A stretch of 64,000 bases of DNA from assembly GCF_900188405.1 (NCBI RefSeq), contig NZ_FZOF01000006.1, positions 248,001 to 312,000 on the forward strand, given 5' to 3'. Source of the stretch: Actinacidiphila glaucinigra. GTDB lineage: Bacteria; Actinomycetota; Actinomycetes; Streptomycetales; Streptomycetaceae. The notes under the pieces were generated by a model that ran no database searches, was not told where the DNA came from, and saw only the letters and a program-made list of their open reading frames with translations. Position numbers and translations under genes: made by a program. How positions within the stretch are numbered: the first letter of the stretch is position 1; every line of letters starts with the position of its first letter. Shown piece by piece: positions 39,511 to 48,176 of the stretch.

Positions 39511-39530
39511 CTGCAATCTCGTGCAATCTC
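39511..39530 (+). promoter_or_regulatory. TGCAA direct-repeat operator, copy 2
   Basis: CTGCAATCTCGTGCAATCTC matches copy 1 at 15 of 18 positions with the same 10-bp period. It lies between the XRE gene and its downstream small gene. Confidence 0.6.
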
Positions 39531-39604
39531 CTGGCCCCTGAACTCTCGCTCTCCGTAGCTTCGTTGGTGAACGCGGACGCCCGGCGGGGAGCGGAGGTAG
39601 GGCC

Positions 39605-39811
39605 ATGGCTGACGGGGTTGTCGGGCAGCTCGGCTACGACACGAAGACAGACAACGTGGGCGAGATCATGGCTTTCCAGAACGGCCGCTACCACCTCCGC
39701 CCAGTCGGCGGCGGGAAGGAGTGGGAGGTCTCCCCGGACGACCTCGCCGAGCCGGACGCTCAAGCACGCCTGCGAGCCCGCGTGGCCGAGCTGAACAGGA
39801 GCGCGCTGTAG
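39605..39811 (+). CDS. Small partner protein of the XRE regulator
   Basis: ATG follows GCGGAGGTAGGGCC. The 68-residue protein (DTKTDNVGEIMAFQNGRYHLRPVGGGKEWEV...) is of the small beta-rich type that often follows XRE/DUF5753 genes in Streptomyces and may act as an antirepressor. Its stop shares a base with the next gene's GTG. Confidence 0.72.
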   Translation: MADGVVGQLGYDTKTDNVGEIMAFQNGRYHLRPVGGGKEWEVSPDDLAEPDAQARLRARVAELNRSAL

Positions 39812-40044
39812 TGAGATCGGTGATGCGCTTCGTCGACTACACGATCAGCCACGTGCCCGAGGGCGGGGTGATCTGGGCTATCGCCTGCGGGCCGGGCGGC
39901 TGCGATTGGTCGACCGAGGGCGAGTCCGACGAGGACACGAGCAAGGCCGCCATGAAGCACACCGCAGAGACCGGACACGATCTCTTCCGCCGCACGGTCA
40001 GCGACCACGCCAGGGTCACGACTGCCGAGTCCGCCGGCACCTGA
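39811..40044 (+). CDS. Small zinc-finger-like Streptomyces protein
   Basis: This 77-residue protein starts at GTG sharing a base with the previous stop. It has IACGPGGCDW (C-x5-C) and a later His pair (KHTAETGHDLF), a C2H2-type arrangement seen in small Streptomyces proteins near XRE cassettes. Role unknown. Confidence 0.7.
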   Translation: MRSVMRFVDYTISHVPEGGVIWAIACGPGGCDWSTEGESDEDTSKAAMKHTAETGHDLFRRTVSDHARVTTAESAGT

Positions 40045-40115
40045 GCTTCCGCCCCCGAGTGAATCCGCAACGGCTCCCCCGTACCGCTGCAAGCCTCGGG
40101 GGCGGAGGAGAGTTC

Positions 40116-40161
40116 CGCCCCGGCCGCCATCCCCCGAAGAAGGACAGGTCCGGCCGGGGCG
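40116..40161. terminator. Convergent terminator
   Basis: CGCCCCGGCC and its exact complement (10 bp) flank a 26-nt loop between two genes that point at each other. Confidence 0.55.
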
Positions 40162-40168
40162 GGCTCCG

Positions 40169-41431
40169 CTACGAGCCGACGAGTTCGCCCTCGGGAGCCT
40201 CTGCCGGGGCCGCGGGCTCCTCCGCTTCGACCGGAGCCTCGATCTCCGCCGGGGGCTCCTCGGCTTCTACCGGGGCTTCCTCGACCTCCGTCAGGGCAAG
40301 CTCGGGCGCCGGGGGGAACTCCACGGGCTGATCGTTGGCGTCGTCCTGGTGAACCGCGTCGATGACGGCCTCGACTACCTGACCGATGGCGACCCCGGTC
40401 GCCTGCTCGGTGTCGTGGATCTCCTGCGGGTCGGTCCGGGCGATCTCCTCGCCCGTGTCCGGGTTGGTAACGACGGTCGTCACGACAAGCCCGTCCGACG
40501 CCTGGCGCGGGTTCGCCGGGGCCTCAATCACGGTCGTCACTGTGAGGTCCGGGGAGATCGTCGCGGCGACCGTGATCATGATCCGGTCTCCGGCCTGGGT
40601 GATCGTGGTCTCGACGTTCGAGGCGTCCCCCGACACATCGCCGAGCCACTGCCGGAAGCCCGGGAGGACGTCGATCACGTCCCCGAGGACCGGCGGCAGG
40701 ACGTTCTTCACGACCGAGCCCCTGTCGTCGTAGGGGTTCGTTCCGCTGCTCTCGTAGTAGGGGGTGCCCCCGCGCGGCGTGGCGCCCTTCGGCGGCTTCC
40801 CCTTCGGGTTGTCGTGCCCCTTGTGGGGCCCGTGCTTCCCCTTCTTGCCCGGCTCTTTCGGGGCGAGCGGGAGCTGAGGTGTCTTGGGGGCGGCCTGGAT
40901 GTTGAAGATGTGCTCGACGGAGTCGGCCAGGTTTGCCGGCGGGGCGGCAGGCGAGAGGAGTGTGTACATGGGCCCGTTGGGGACGACGACTCCGCTCGTG
41001 TCGACGGAGACCTCCCCGTCCGGAGTGACCGTGATCTTCGCTCCGTCCCCGTAGGCGAGGGCGTACGCCTCCGCCTGGGGTATCCCGCGTCGCTGGGCTT
41101 CCTGGATCAGGGCCTCGCGCTGGTCCTCCGTGAGGGGGATGCCCGCGATACCGCCGCTTCCGTCGAGGTAGGTCGGCATGTAGCCGGGGCCGGGCTCGGT
41201 GGCGTAGGCGGCATTGTCGGCCTTCGAGTAGCCGGACCTGTCCGCGTCGGCGGCGATCGGCTCGTCCTTCATGAGGGCGAAGGACCCCGTTCCCAGGCAG
41301 GTCGCGACGAGGGCGACATACCCCGTGACGGCCGTCTTCCTGTACCGGGCGCCCTTCGGGGGTAGGCCGAGCAGGCGCTCGACTCGTCCGTCACCGATGG
41401 GTTCACGCTCACCTGGAGCGAAGTGGGGCAT
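40169..41431 (-). CDS. Membrane-anchored surface-type protein at the prophage edge
   Basis: This is a 420-residue protein with one membrane helix at about 33-53 (TAVTGYVALVATCLGTGSFAL) and a cytoplasmic basic N-terminus, so the bulk is outside. Residues 180-230 are Pro/Lys/Gly-rich (PKEPGKKGKHGPHKGH) and the C-terminal 50 are Pro/Glu/Ala repeats (EAPVEAEEPPAEIEAP). No enzyme motif is seen. Its place next to the junction and its own leftward promoter region suggest a lysogen-expressed gene, perhaps changing the cell surface. It could also be a host gene if the junction lies to its left. Confidence 0.6.
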   Translation of the reverse strand: MPHFAPGEREPIGDGRVERLLGLPPKGARYRKTAVTGYVALVATCLGTGSFALMKDEPIAADADRSGYSKADNAAYATEPGPGYMPTYLDGSGGIAGIPLTEDQREALIQEAQRRGIPQAEAYALAYGDGAKITVTPDGEVSVDTSGVVVPNGPMYTLLSPAAPPANLADSVEHIFNIQAAPKTPQLPLAPKEPGKKGKHGPHKGHDNPKGKPPKGATPRGGTPYYESSGTNPYDDRGSVVKNVLPPVLGDVIDVLPGFRQWLGDVSGDASNVETTITQAGDRIMITVAATISPDLTVTTVIEAPANPRQASDGLVVTTVVTNPDTGEEIARTDPQEIHDTEQATGVAIGQVVEAVIDAVHQDDANDQPVEFPPAPELALTEVEEAPVEAEEPPAEIEAPVEAEEPAAPAEAPEGELVGS

Positions 41432-41689
41432 GTCGTGTGTCTCTCAAACCGTCCGAACCGGAATAGGAACTTCCGCTGCTAATTAATCACGCCCCATATG
41501 ATCGTTTTTAGTATCGCAACAGTGTTACTTTCCAGTTCAACTAGTGAACCGCGTCACATTTACCGGAGAGGCAAGTCCGTTAATCGGACGGGGCTATCAA
41601 TCTGGGCGGTTCGATCGATTTTTCCGTTTGATCATTGACGTGGCATGGTTAGGACTGCAACCCCTGATCAGTCCTTACGGAGGATTTTC
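41432..41689. promoter_or_regulatory. AT-rich divergent promoter region at the prophage/host junction
   Basis: This is the most AT-rich intergenic stretch near the right end (for example CTAATTAATCACG and GATCGTTTTTAGTATCG). It includes a small hairpin GTCCG-TTAAT-CGGAC, TCGATCGA/TGATCA dyads and TTGACG before ahpC. Base composition rises to host level right after it, so the attachment site probably lies here. In S. coelicolor oxyR is divergent from ahpCD; it is absent here. Confidence 0.5.
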
Positions 41690-42247
41690 GTGCTCACTGT
41701 CGGTGACCAGTTCCCTGCCTACAAGCTCATGGGCGTGGAGGGCCCCTCCGCCGATAAGCTTGAGATCAAGGAGTACTCCTCGGAGGACTTCAAGAAAGGT
41801 TGGTCAGTGGTCTTCGCGTGGCCGAAGGACTTCACCTTCGTCTGCCCGACGGAGATCGCGGCGTTCGGCAAGCTGAACGACGAGTTCGCCGACCGTGACG
41901 CGCAGATCCTCGGCTTCTCCGTCGACTCCGAGTTCGTGCACCACGCCTGGCGCAAGGACCACGAGGACCTGCGCGACCTGCCCTTCCCGATGCTGTCGGA
42001 CATCAAGCGCGAGCTGTGCACCGACCTCGGCATCCTCGGCGAGGACGGCGTCGCCCAGCGCGCCACCTTCATCGTGGACCCGAACAACGAGATCCAGTTC
42101 GTCATGGTGACCGCCGGCTCCGTCGGCCGTAACCCCAAGGAGGTCCTGCGGGTCCTCGACGCGCTGCAGACCGACGAGCTGTGCCCCTGCAACTGGAAGA
42201 AGGGCGACGAGACCCTCGACGTCGTCAAGCTGCTGGCCGGTGAGTGA
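41690..42247 (+). CDS. ahpC: Alkyl hydroperoxide reductase AhpC (peroxiredoxin)
   Basis: GTG follows CGGAGGATTTT. The 185-residue 2-Cys peroxiredoxin has the peroxidatic Cys in [13 protein letters not shown] (about 47) and the resolving Cys in ELCPCNW (about 166-168). It reduces H2O2 and organic peroxides, recycled through AhpD and lipoamide enzymes in actinobacteria. It is coupled to ahpD by GTGA. The N-terminal 30 residues are typical of the family. Confidence 0.97.
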   Translation: MLTVGDQFPAYKLMGVEGPSADKLEIKEYSSEDFKKGWSVVFAWPKDFTFVCPTEIAAFGKLNDEFADRDAQILGFSVDSEFVHHAWRKDHEDLRDLPFPMLSDIKRELCTDLGILGEDGVAQRATFIVDPNNEIQFVMVTAGSVGRNPKEVLRVLDALQTDELCPCNWKKGDETLDVVKLLAGE

Positions 42248-42786
42248 CCGTGGCGCTCGATGAGCTGAAGTCCGCGCTGCCGGACTACGCCAAGGACCTC
42301 AAGCTCAACCTGGGCTCCGTGATCGGCAACTCCGAGCTCCCGCAGCAGCAGCTGTGGGGCACGGTGCTGGCGACCGCGATCGCCTCGCGCTCGGCCGTCG
42401 TGCTGCGCGCGCTGGAGCCCGAGGCCCGGGAGAACCTCTCGCCGGAGGCGTACCAGGCCGCCAAGGCCGCCGCCGCCATCATGGCGATGAACAACGTCTA
42501 CTACCGGACCCGGCACCTGCTGTCGGACCCGGAGTACGGCAACCTGCGGGCCGGTCTGCGGATGAACGTCATCGGCAACCCGGGCGTCGACAAGACCGAC
42601 TTCGAGCTCTGGTCGCTGGCGGTCTCGGCGATCAACGGCTGCGGGATGTGCCTCGACTCGCACGAGCAGGTGCTGCGCAAGGCCGGTGTCGAGCGCGAGA
42701 CGGTCCAGGAGGCCTTCAAGATCGCCGCCGTCGTGCAGGCGGTCGCGGCGACCCTGGACGCCGAGGCGGTCCTCGCCGGCGCGTGA
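42244..42786 (+). CDS. ahpD: Alkylhydroperoxidase AhpD
   Basis: This 180-residue all-helical protein has the CxxC-His active site [11 protein letters not shown] (about 138-147) plus the upstream Glu/His relay region (NVYYRTRH). It acts as the reductant adaptor between lipoylated proteins and AhpC and has weak peroxidase activity itself. GTG overlaps the ahpC stop, so both are one operon. Confidence 0.96.
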   Translation: MTVALDELKSALPDYAKDLKLNLGSVIGNSELPQQQLWGTVLATAIASRSAVVLRALEPEARENLSPEAYQAAKAAAAIMAMNNVYYRTRHLLSDPEYGNLRAGLRMNVIGNPGVDKTDFELWSLAVSAINGCGMCLDSHEQVLRKAGVERETVQEAFKIAAVVQAVAATLDAEAVLAGA

Positions 42787-42797
42787 CGCGTGCTCCC

Positions 42798-42831
42798 CGG
42801 GCCCGGCCACCCTTGCGGGGGCCGGGCCCTC
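42798..42831 (+). terminator. ahpCD terminator
   Basis: GGGCCCGGCC pairs with GGCCGGGCCC (10 bp) over about 12 nt, 12 bp after the ahpD stop. The 42832-42992 stretch that follows has no gene. Confidence 0.7.
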
Positions 42832-42992
42832 GGGCTGTCAGGCGTCGGGCGACCGCGCTCGACGCCGTGCGCCGCCCGGTGGAAGTGCGGGGACTGCGGC
42901 AGCCGCCGGGGCGGTCGTGGCCACACCCGGCCGCTCGAACACCTCGTCCCACGCGCCGGTCACGGTGCGATTCCCGGGGAGCGCACACGCGC

Positions 42993-43016
42993 GCGGCCGC
43001 CCCGAGGGGCGGCCGC
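42993..43016 (-). terminator. Terminator of the AI-2E transporter gene
   Basis: GCGGCCGCCCC-GA-GGGGCGGCCGC is a perfect 11-bp stem with a 2-nt tip, 21 bp past the leftward gene's stop. Confidence 0.65.
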
Positions 43017-43036
43017 GGCACCGGGTGGTCACGCCG

Positions 43037-44356
43037 TCAGGCGGTGCCCTCCGGCGCGCCGTCGGGCAGCCCCGGCGCGCCGACCGGCGCCACCTCGGCG
43101 GCCGTCGCGCCGTGCGGCGGGGGCTCGTCGGCCATCGCCGACTCCCGGGCGTGGGCCCGCAGGTAGCCGACGACGGTGTTGGTGACCGCGACCAGCGGCA
43201 CGGCGACGACCGCCCCGCCGATCCCGGCGATGAGCGAACCCGCCGCCACCGAGAGGATCACACCGAGCGGGTGCACCCGCACCGCCCGGCCCAGGATGAA
43301 CGGCTGCAGGATGTGGCCCTCGATCTGCTGCACCAGCAGGACGACGACCAGCACCATCAGCGCCGTGAACGGACCCTCCGTCACCAGCGCCACCACCATC
43401 GCGATGGCGCCCGAGGCGACCGCGCCGACCAGCGGCACGAACGCGGCCAGGAAGATGATCACGGCCAGCGGCACCGCCATCGGCACCCCGAGGAAGAAGA
43501 TGCCGATGCCGATGAAGATGGCGTCGATCAGGGCCACTATCACCGTGCCGCGCACATAGAGGGTGAGCGTGCGCCAGGCGCGCGGCCCGGCACCGCCGAG
43601 CCCGTCGCGGGCGGCCACGGGGAAGAGCTTGAGGAACCAGTTCCAGATGTTCCGGCCGTCGTAGAGCAGGAACAGCGTGCTGAACATCGCCAGCAGGATG
43701 CCGGTGAGCATCTCCACCACGACGGTGACGCCCTGCAGCCCGGCGTCGGTCAGCGCCTTGGAGTTGGTGCCGATCGCCTCCTGGAGGTTCTTGGCGATCT
43801 GGTTGATCTGGTCCTCGGTCACGTGGAACGGGCTGTTGAGCAGCCAGCGCTTCAGCTCGGTGACGCCGTCCTGGAGGCTGTTGGAGAGGTTGTCGACGTT
43901 CTCCATGACCTGCCAGACCACGAACCAGCCGACCAGGCCCATCATCACGAAGCCGCCGATGAAGACGATGGCCGTGGCGAACCCGCGCGGCACCCCCATC
44001 CGCTTCAGCCGGCCCACGAAGGGCTGCAGGAGCGCGGTGATCAGGAGTGCGGCGACGAAGGCGAGGACGACCAGCTGTATGGTGCCGATCACCCGCATCA
44101 GCACCCAGACGGTGCCGGCCAGCACCAGCAGCCGCCAGGCGAGTTCGGCGGCGACCCGCATGCTCCACGGCACCTGGGCGACCGGGTCGCCGGGGCCGGA
44201 GGCGCGCGGCACGTGCCGGCGCGTGATCTGCTCGTCCTGGCGGCGGGCCTCCTCGCGGGCGCCCGCGGCCGCGGCCCGGCGCTGCTCCTCCAGCCTCCCG
44301 GCGAGCTTGGCCAGCTCCGACGCCAGCCCGGAGCCCCATTGGCGCTTCTCCGACAT
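43037..44356 (-). CDS. AI-2E family transporter (membrane permease)
   Basis: ATG follows GACAGGGGAAGTG. The 439-residue protein has a cytoplasmic 75-residue charged start, about seven to eight membrane helices (e.g. LLVLAGTVWVLMRVIG, FATAIVFIGGFVMMGLVGWFVVW) and the family's late PLVGAVASGAIAMVVAL and QQIEGHILQPFILG motifs. Members export small molecules or exchange ions; the substrate here is unknown. It ends with a 40-residue Pro/Ala tail. Terminators flank the gene. Confidence 0.9.
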   Translation of the reverse strand: MSEKRQWGSGLASELAKLAGRLEEQRRAAAAGAREEARRQDEQITRRHVPRASGPGDPVAQVPWSMRVAAELAWRLLVLAGTVWVLMRVIGTIQLVVLAFVAALLITALLQPFVGRLKRMGVPRGFATAIVFIGGFVMMGLVGWFVVWQVMENVDNLSNSLQDGVTELKRWLLNSPFHVTEDQINQIAKNLQEAIGTNSKALTDAGLQGVTVVVEMLTGILLAMFSTLFLLYDGRNIWNWFLKLFPVAARDGLGGAGPRAWRTLTLYVRGTVIVALIDAIFIGIGIFFLGVPMAVPLAVIIFLAAFVPLVGAVASGAIAMVVALVTEGPFTALMVLVVVLLVQQIEGHILQPFILGRAVRVHPLGVILSVAAGSLIAGIGGAVVAVPLVAVTNTVVGYLRAHARESAMADEPPPHGATAAEVAPVGAPGLPDGAPEGTA

Positions 44357-44412
44357 CACTTCCCCTGTCCCCCGCCCCCCGGTCTGTCCGACCGCACCAC
44401 CGTACGCGCAAC

Positions 44413-44444
44413 AAGCCCCCGATCCCTCAAGGGGTCGGGGGCTT
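44413..44444 (-). terminator. Terminator of the transglycosylase gene
   Basis: AAGCCCCCGATCCC pairs with GGGTCGGGGGCTT with one U-G pair over a short loop, between two leftward genes. Confidence 0.8.
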
Positions 44445-44468
44445 GTCGGCGTTTTGTGGACGGGCGGC

Positions 44469-45137
44469 CTAGTACCAGTGGTTGGCCTGCCAGAACGACC
44501 AGGCACCGCAGGGGCTGCCGTACCGGCTGTTCATGTAGTTGAGGCCCCACTTGATCTGGGTGCCGGGGTTGGTGCGCCAGTCGGCGCCCGCGGAGGCCAT
44601 CTTGGTGCCGGGCAGGGCCTGGACGAGGCCGTAGGCGCCGGACGAGGCGTTCGTCGCGGTGTAGTTCCAGCCGCTCTCACGGGTGACGATGTTGGAGAAG
44701 CACTGGTACTGGGAGGCGTCGCCGACGATCCCCTGGGCCATGGCCTGGACTTCGGCGACCGTGTACGAGGCCTTCACGACCAGCGCGGCGCGCTCGGCGG
44801 CGCGGGAGGCCTCCTTGGCCTTGCGGTCGGCCTCGGCCTTCTCCTCCGCCTTCTTGCGGGCAGAGGCGTCCTTGGCGGCCTGCTTGCGCGCCGACTCCTC
44901 CGCGGCCTTCTTGGCCCCGGCGTCGGCGGCGTCGGACTGCGCCTGCACCTGCTGGGTCAGGGAAGCCTGCTGAACCTGCTGTCCCGCGGGTATGTCCGCG
45001 AGGACGGTCGGCGCATCAGCGGCGGCGACGGGCTGTACGACACCCTCGCTGCCAGAGGCGACACCGACGACGGCGCCCACAGTGGTGACCGCAGTGGCCG
45101 AAGCCACCGCGAATCCCCGGACCGAGATCCGGCTCAC
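44469..45137 (-). CDS. Secreted lytic transglycosylase-like protein
   Basis: GTG follows GGAAGGAAACC and gives 222 residues; the longer frame to 45221 lacks a good start. Residues 1-40 form a signal peptide (RGFAVASATAVTTVGAVVGVA). Residues 65-125 are an Ala/Lys/Glu coiled coil. Residues about 140-222 are the SLT-type core: FSNIVTRESGWNYTATN (catalytic Glu in RESGW), AYGLVQALPGTKMA and WGLNYMNSRYGSPCGAW. It cuts or remodels glycan strands in the wall. Confidence 0.88.
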   Translation of the reverse strand: MSRISVRGFAVASATAVTTVGAVVGVASGSEGVVQPVAAADAPTVLADIPAGQQVQQASLTQQVQAQSDAADAGAKKAAEESARKQAAKDASARKKAEEKAEADRKAKEASRAAERAALVVKASYTVAEVQAMAQGIVGDASQYQCFSNIVTRESGWNYTATNASSGAYGLVQALPGTKMASAGADWRTNPGTQIKWGLNYMNSRYGSPCGAWSFWQANHWY

Positions 45138-45477
45138 ACGGTTTCCTTCCAGCGTCGCCCGCTTGGTGACCTCGCGGACGCGATCGTGCCCCTTCGCACT
45201 GGCTCCTACTGCACCGGTCACAGAAGCACTGGCCCGGTGGGGCTCCCCCGACGGGGCGGGAGTCCGCTGTTTCAGCTCGGGCGGCCCACGGCGAACGCTG
45301 TTCAGTTCTGAGGTTCCGTACGTTTGCGGGTACGGGTGTGCCGAGGGCGGGGGCCTGACAGAACCGACAGCCTGCCGTAGCCGGACGCGTCAACGCAATT
45401 CCCCGTTGCGTGTCAAAGCTCACACGCCACGTGGGCCACAGAAATTTCCGTTACGCATCCGTAGCCTCCGCGGACAG

Positions 45478-45516
45478 CGCTAGGCTGCTGCGCCCTTGCG
45501 GCGCAGCAGCCTAGCG
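45478..45516 (-). terminator. phoH terminator
   Basis: A perfect 17-bp inverted repeat with a 5-nt CTTGC loop lies 18 bp after the leftward phoH stop. It is the strongest hairpin in the host part. Confidence 0.8.
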
Positions 45517-45534
45517 GACCGTCCAACTCGCCTG

Positions 45535-46854
45535 TTACGCCCGGCCGTCCTCCAGCATCTCCGTCACGAGCGCGGCGATCGGCGAGCGCTCGGAGCGGGT
45601 CAGGGTGATGTGGGCGAACAGCGGGTGGCCCTTGAGCTTCTCGACGACGGCGACCACACCGTCGTACCGACCCACCCTCAGGTTGTCGCGCTGGGCGACG
45701 TCATGGGTCAGGACGACCCGGGAATTCTGCCCGATACGGGACAACACGGTCAGCAGGACGTTGCGCTCCAGGGACTGCGCCTCGTCGACGATCACGAAGG
45801 CGTCGTGCAGGGAGCGGCCCCGGATGTGCGTCAGGGGCAGGACCTCCAGCATGCCGCGCGCCACGACCTCCTCGATGACCTCCTTCGACGTCACCGCGCC
45901 CAGGGTGTCGAAGACCGCCTGGGCCCACGGGCTCATCTTCTCGGCCTCCGAGCCCGGCAGGTAGCCGAGTTCCTGTCCGCCCACGGCGTACAGCGGCCGG
46001 AAGACCATGACCTTCTGGTGCTGCTGACGCTCCAGCACCGCCTCCAGCCCCGCGCACAGCGCCAGCGCCGACTTGCCGGTGCCGGCCCGGCCGCCCATCG
46101 ACACGATGCCGACGTCCGGGTCGAGCAGCAGGTCCAGCGCGATCCGCTGCTCGGCACTGCGGCCGTGGATGCCGAAGGCCTCCCGGTCGCCGCGCACCAG
46201 CCGGACCCGGCCGTCGGCCGTCACCCGGCCGAGCGCCTTGCCGCGCTCGGACTGCAGGACCAGACCGGTGTGCACCGGCAGCCCTTCCACGTCGGGCAGG
46301 TCGACGGTCTCCGACTGGAAGAGCTCGTCCACCTCCTGGGCCGCGACCTGCAGCTCGTGCATGCCCGTCCAGCCGGAGGTGATCGCCAGCTCGGCCCGGT
46401 ACTCCTCGGCCAGCAGGCCGACGGAGGAGGCCTTGACGCGCAGCGGCAGGTCCTTGGAGACGACGGTGACGTCGTACCCCTCGGCCTGGAGGTTCCGGGC
46501 GACCGCGAGGATCCGCGAGTCGTTGTCGCCCAGCCGGAACCCCGCGGGCAGCACGCCCGGGTCCGAGTGGTTCAGTTCGACGCGCAGGGTGCCGCCCAGC
46601 TCGCCGATGGGGATGGGTGCGTCCAGCCGCCCGTACCGGATCCGGTACTCGTCGAGCAGCCGCAACGCCTGGCGGGCGAAGTAGCCGAGCTCGGGGTGGT
46701 GGCGCTTGGCTTCCAACTCGGTCACCACCACGACCGGCAGGACCACCTCGTGCTCGTCGAAGCGGAGGAGGGCATGCGGGTCGGCAAGCAGCACGCTGGT
46801 GTCGAGTACGTAAGTGCGCCGGTCGTGCTCACGGCGATTCTTGCTGGTCACCAC
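45535..46854 (-). CDS. phoH: PhoH family ATPase with N-terminal PIN domain
   Basis: This is a 439-residue protein. Residues about 12-150 are a PIN ribonuclease domain ([10 protein letters not shown], then VTELEAKR and [12 protein letters not shown] acidic residues). Residues about 235-439 are the PhoH ATPase with Walker A GRAGTGKS and Walker [14 protein letters not shown]-PhoH proteins unwind and cut RNA. A strong terminator follows. The 438 bp up to the next gene hold its promoter region and no gene that I can support. Confidence 0.93.
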   Translation of the reverse strand: MVTSKNRREHDRRTYVLDTSVLLADPHALLRFDEHEVVLPVVVVTELEAKRHHPELGYFARQALRLLDEYRIRYGRLDAPIPIGELGGTLRVELNHSDPGVLPAGFRLGDNDSRILAVARNLQAEGYDVTVVSKDLPLRVKASSVGLLAEEYRAELAITSGWTGMHELQVAAQEVDELFQSETVDLPDVEGLPVHTGLVLQSERGKALGRVTADGRVRLVRGDREAFGIHGRSAEQRIALDLLLDPDVGIVSMGGRAGTGKSALALCAGLEAVLERQQHQKVMVFRPLYAVGGQELGYLPGSEAEKMSPWAQAVFDTLGAVTSKEVIEEVVARGMLEVLPLTHIRGRSLHDAFVIVDEAQSLERNVLLTVLSRIGQNSRVVLTHDVAQRDNLRVGRYDGVVAVVEKLKGHPLFAHITLTRSERSPIAALVTEMLEDGRA

Positions 46855-47292
46855 GTGTGGACGAACCCCCTCGGAAGAGGTGCGGGTGCGACGGCGTCGC
46901 GCGGGACAGGGCCGGGACCGACCAGGAGGGCCGGACCGCGGCCCTTCGAGTCGACGCGGTCAATGCCGTCCGAGTCAAGGGTTGACAACGGCACGTCCGT
47001 GAGCAATGGGCCTCCCGGGCGGACGGGCCAGGTGCCGTCCGCTTCTGTCCGACATCCATGGGCCGGATGTCGGTCTGACGGGTCTATTCCCTCGAAAGTG
47101 GAGGCCTATGCGACTGCATATGACAGGTGTTGGCCCGGGCCCTACCCTTGCCGTCCCGTCGCCGTCCGTTCCCGCGTCCTTCGCCGGGACGTAATCCGGC
47201 CACCGGGCCCTGCGCCGTTCACCGCGACCGCGGTGTGGCGCATCTCTCTTCGGTACCGCCGTTCGGGTGACCCCGGAGCCGGGGTCCCGCGC
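46855..47292. other. Gene-free stretch between phoH and uppS
   Basis: No supported frame lies here. It must hold the phoH promoter (leftward) and, at 47269-47286, the hairpin GACCCCGG-AG-CCGGGGTC that ends the isoprenyl transferase transcript. Confidence 0.6.
47269..47286 (-). terminator. Hairpin after the isoprenyl transferase
   Basis: Perfect 8-bp stem with a 2-nt tip, 7 bp beyond the stop codon. Confidence 0.6.
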
Positions 47293-48066
47293 TCAGGACC
47301 CGTAGCGCCGGTGCCGCGCCGCGTAGTCGCGCAGCGCCCGCAGGAAGTCCACCCGGCGGAACGCCGGCCAGAAGACCTCGCAGAAGTAGTACTCCGAATG
47401 CGCGCTCTGCCAGAGCATGAAGCCCGACAGCCGCTGCTCGCCGGAGGTGCGGATGACGAGGTCGGGGTCGGGCTGGCCGCGGGTGTAGAGGTGCTCCGCG
47501 ATGTGGTCGATGTCGAGGATCTCCGCGAGGTCCTCGATGGAGGTGCCGCGGCCGGCGTGCTCGTGGAGGAGGGAGCGGACCGCGTCGGCGATCTCCTGGC
47601 GGCCGCCGTAGCCCACGGCGACGTTGACGAGTATGCCCTCGACGCCCTCCGTGGCCTGTTCCGCCTCCTTGAGGACGGACTGGGTGCGGGCGGGCAGCAG
47701 GTCCTTCGCGCCGACGTGGTGGACGCGCCAGCGGCCGGTCGCGGCGAGGCCGCTGACTGCGTCCTCGATGATGCCGAGCAGCGGGACGAGCTCCTCCGCC
47801 GGGCGGTCGAGGTTGTCCGTGGAGAGCAGCCAGAGCGTCACGACCCCGACGCCGGTCTCCTCGCACCAGCCGAGGACCTCGGTGATCTTGTCCGCGCCGG
47901 CCCGGTGGCCCTGCTCGGTCGTGCGCGCCGCGGCCTTGGCCCAGCGGCGGTTGCCGTCGAGGATGACGCCGATGTGCTTCGGGGCCTGTGCCAGGTCGAG
48001 ACGACGCTCCACACGGTGGGCGTACAGGTCGGTCAACCTCAGACGTACCAGGTCGCGCAGATTCAT
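47293..48066 (-). CDS. uppS: Isoprenyl transferase (UppS family)
   Basis: ATG follows GGAGGGGCCCGCCA. The 257-residue cis-prenyltransferase has the catalytic HIGVILDGNRRWAK (Asp at about 36), the VVTLWLLSTDNL region and the C-terminal DLVIRTSGEQRLSGFMLWQ/YFCEVFWPAF signatures. It extends prenyl diphosphates with isopentenyl diphosphate, providing lipid carriers. Streptomyces often has two copies, so chain length cannot be stated. Confidence 0.94.
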   Translation of the reverse strand: MNLRDLVRLRLTDLYAHRVERRLDLAQAPKHIGVILDGNRRWAKAAARTTEQGHRAGADKITEVLGWCEETGVGVVTLWLLSTDNLDRPAEELVPLLGIIEDAVSGLAATGRWRVHHVGAKDLLPARTQSVLKEAEQATEGVEGILVNVAVGYGGRQEIADAVRSLLHEHAGRGTSIEDLAEILDIDHIAEHLYTRGQPDPDLVIRTSGEQRLSGFMLWQSAHSEYYFCEVFWPAFRRVDFLRALRDYAARHRRYGS

Positions 48067-48176
48067 TGGCGGGCCCCTCCTGCGGTCGTCACCCCCTCGC
48101 CACCCTACTGCGCCCGTCTGCGGGCCGCCGAACCGGGTGCGAGGCTGTGGACCACCGTCGTGATAGGACCGTTTCT

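Noticed and set aside
40169..41431. Integrase at the right prophage end
   Set aside because: The protein has a membrane helix and low-complexity tails and no serine or tyrosine recombinase motif.
41432..41689. tRNA gene as attachment site
   Set aside because: No cloverleaf or tRNA 3' end is visible at the junction or elsewhere in the window.
42686..44542. 618-codon open frame opposite the AI-2E transporter gene
   Set aside because: The leftward transporter has clear helices and motifs; the plus frame is its shadow.
45138..45477. Possible c-di-AMP riboswitch before the transglycosylase
   Set aside because: Streptomyces wall-hydrolase genes often carry one and GGGGAGCC is present, but the conserved CCGAACCCGTCAGC-type core is not found.
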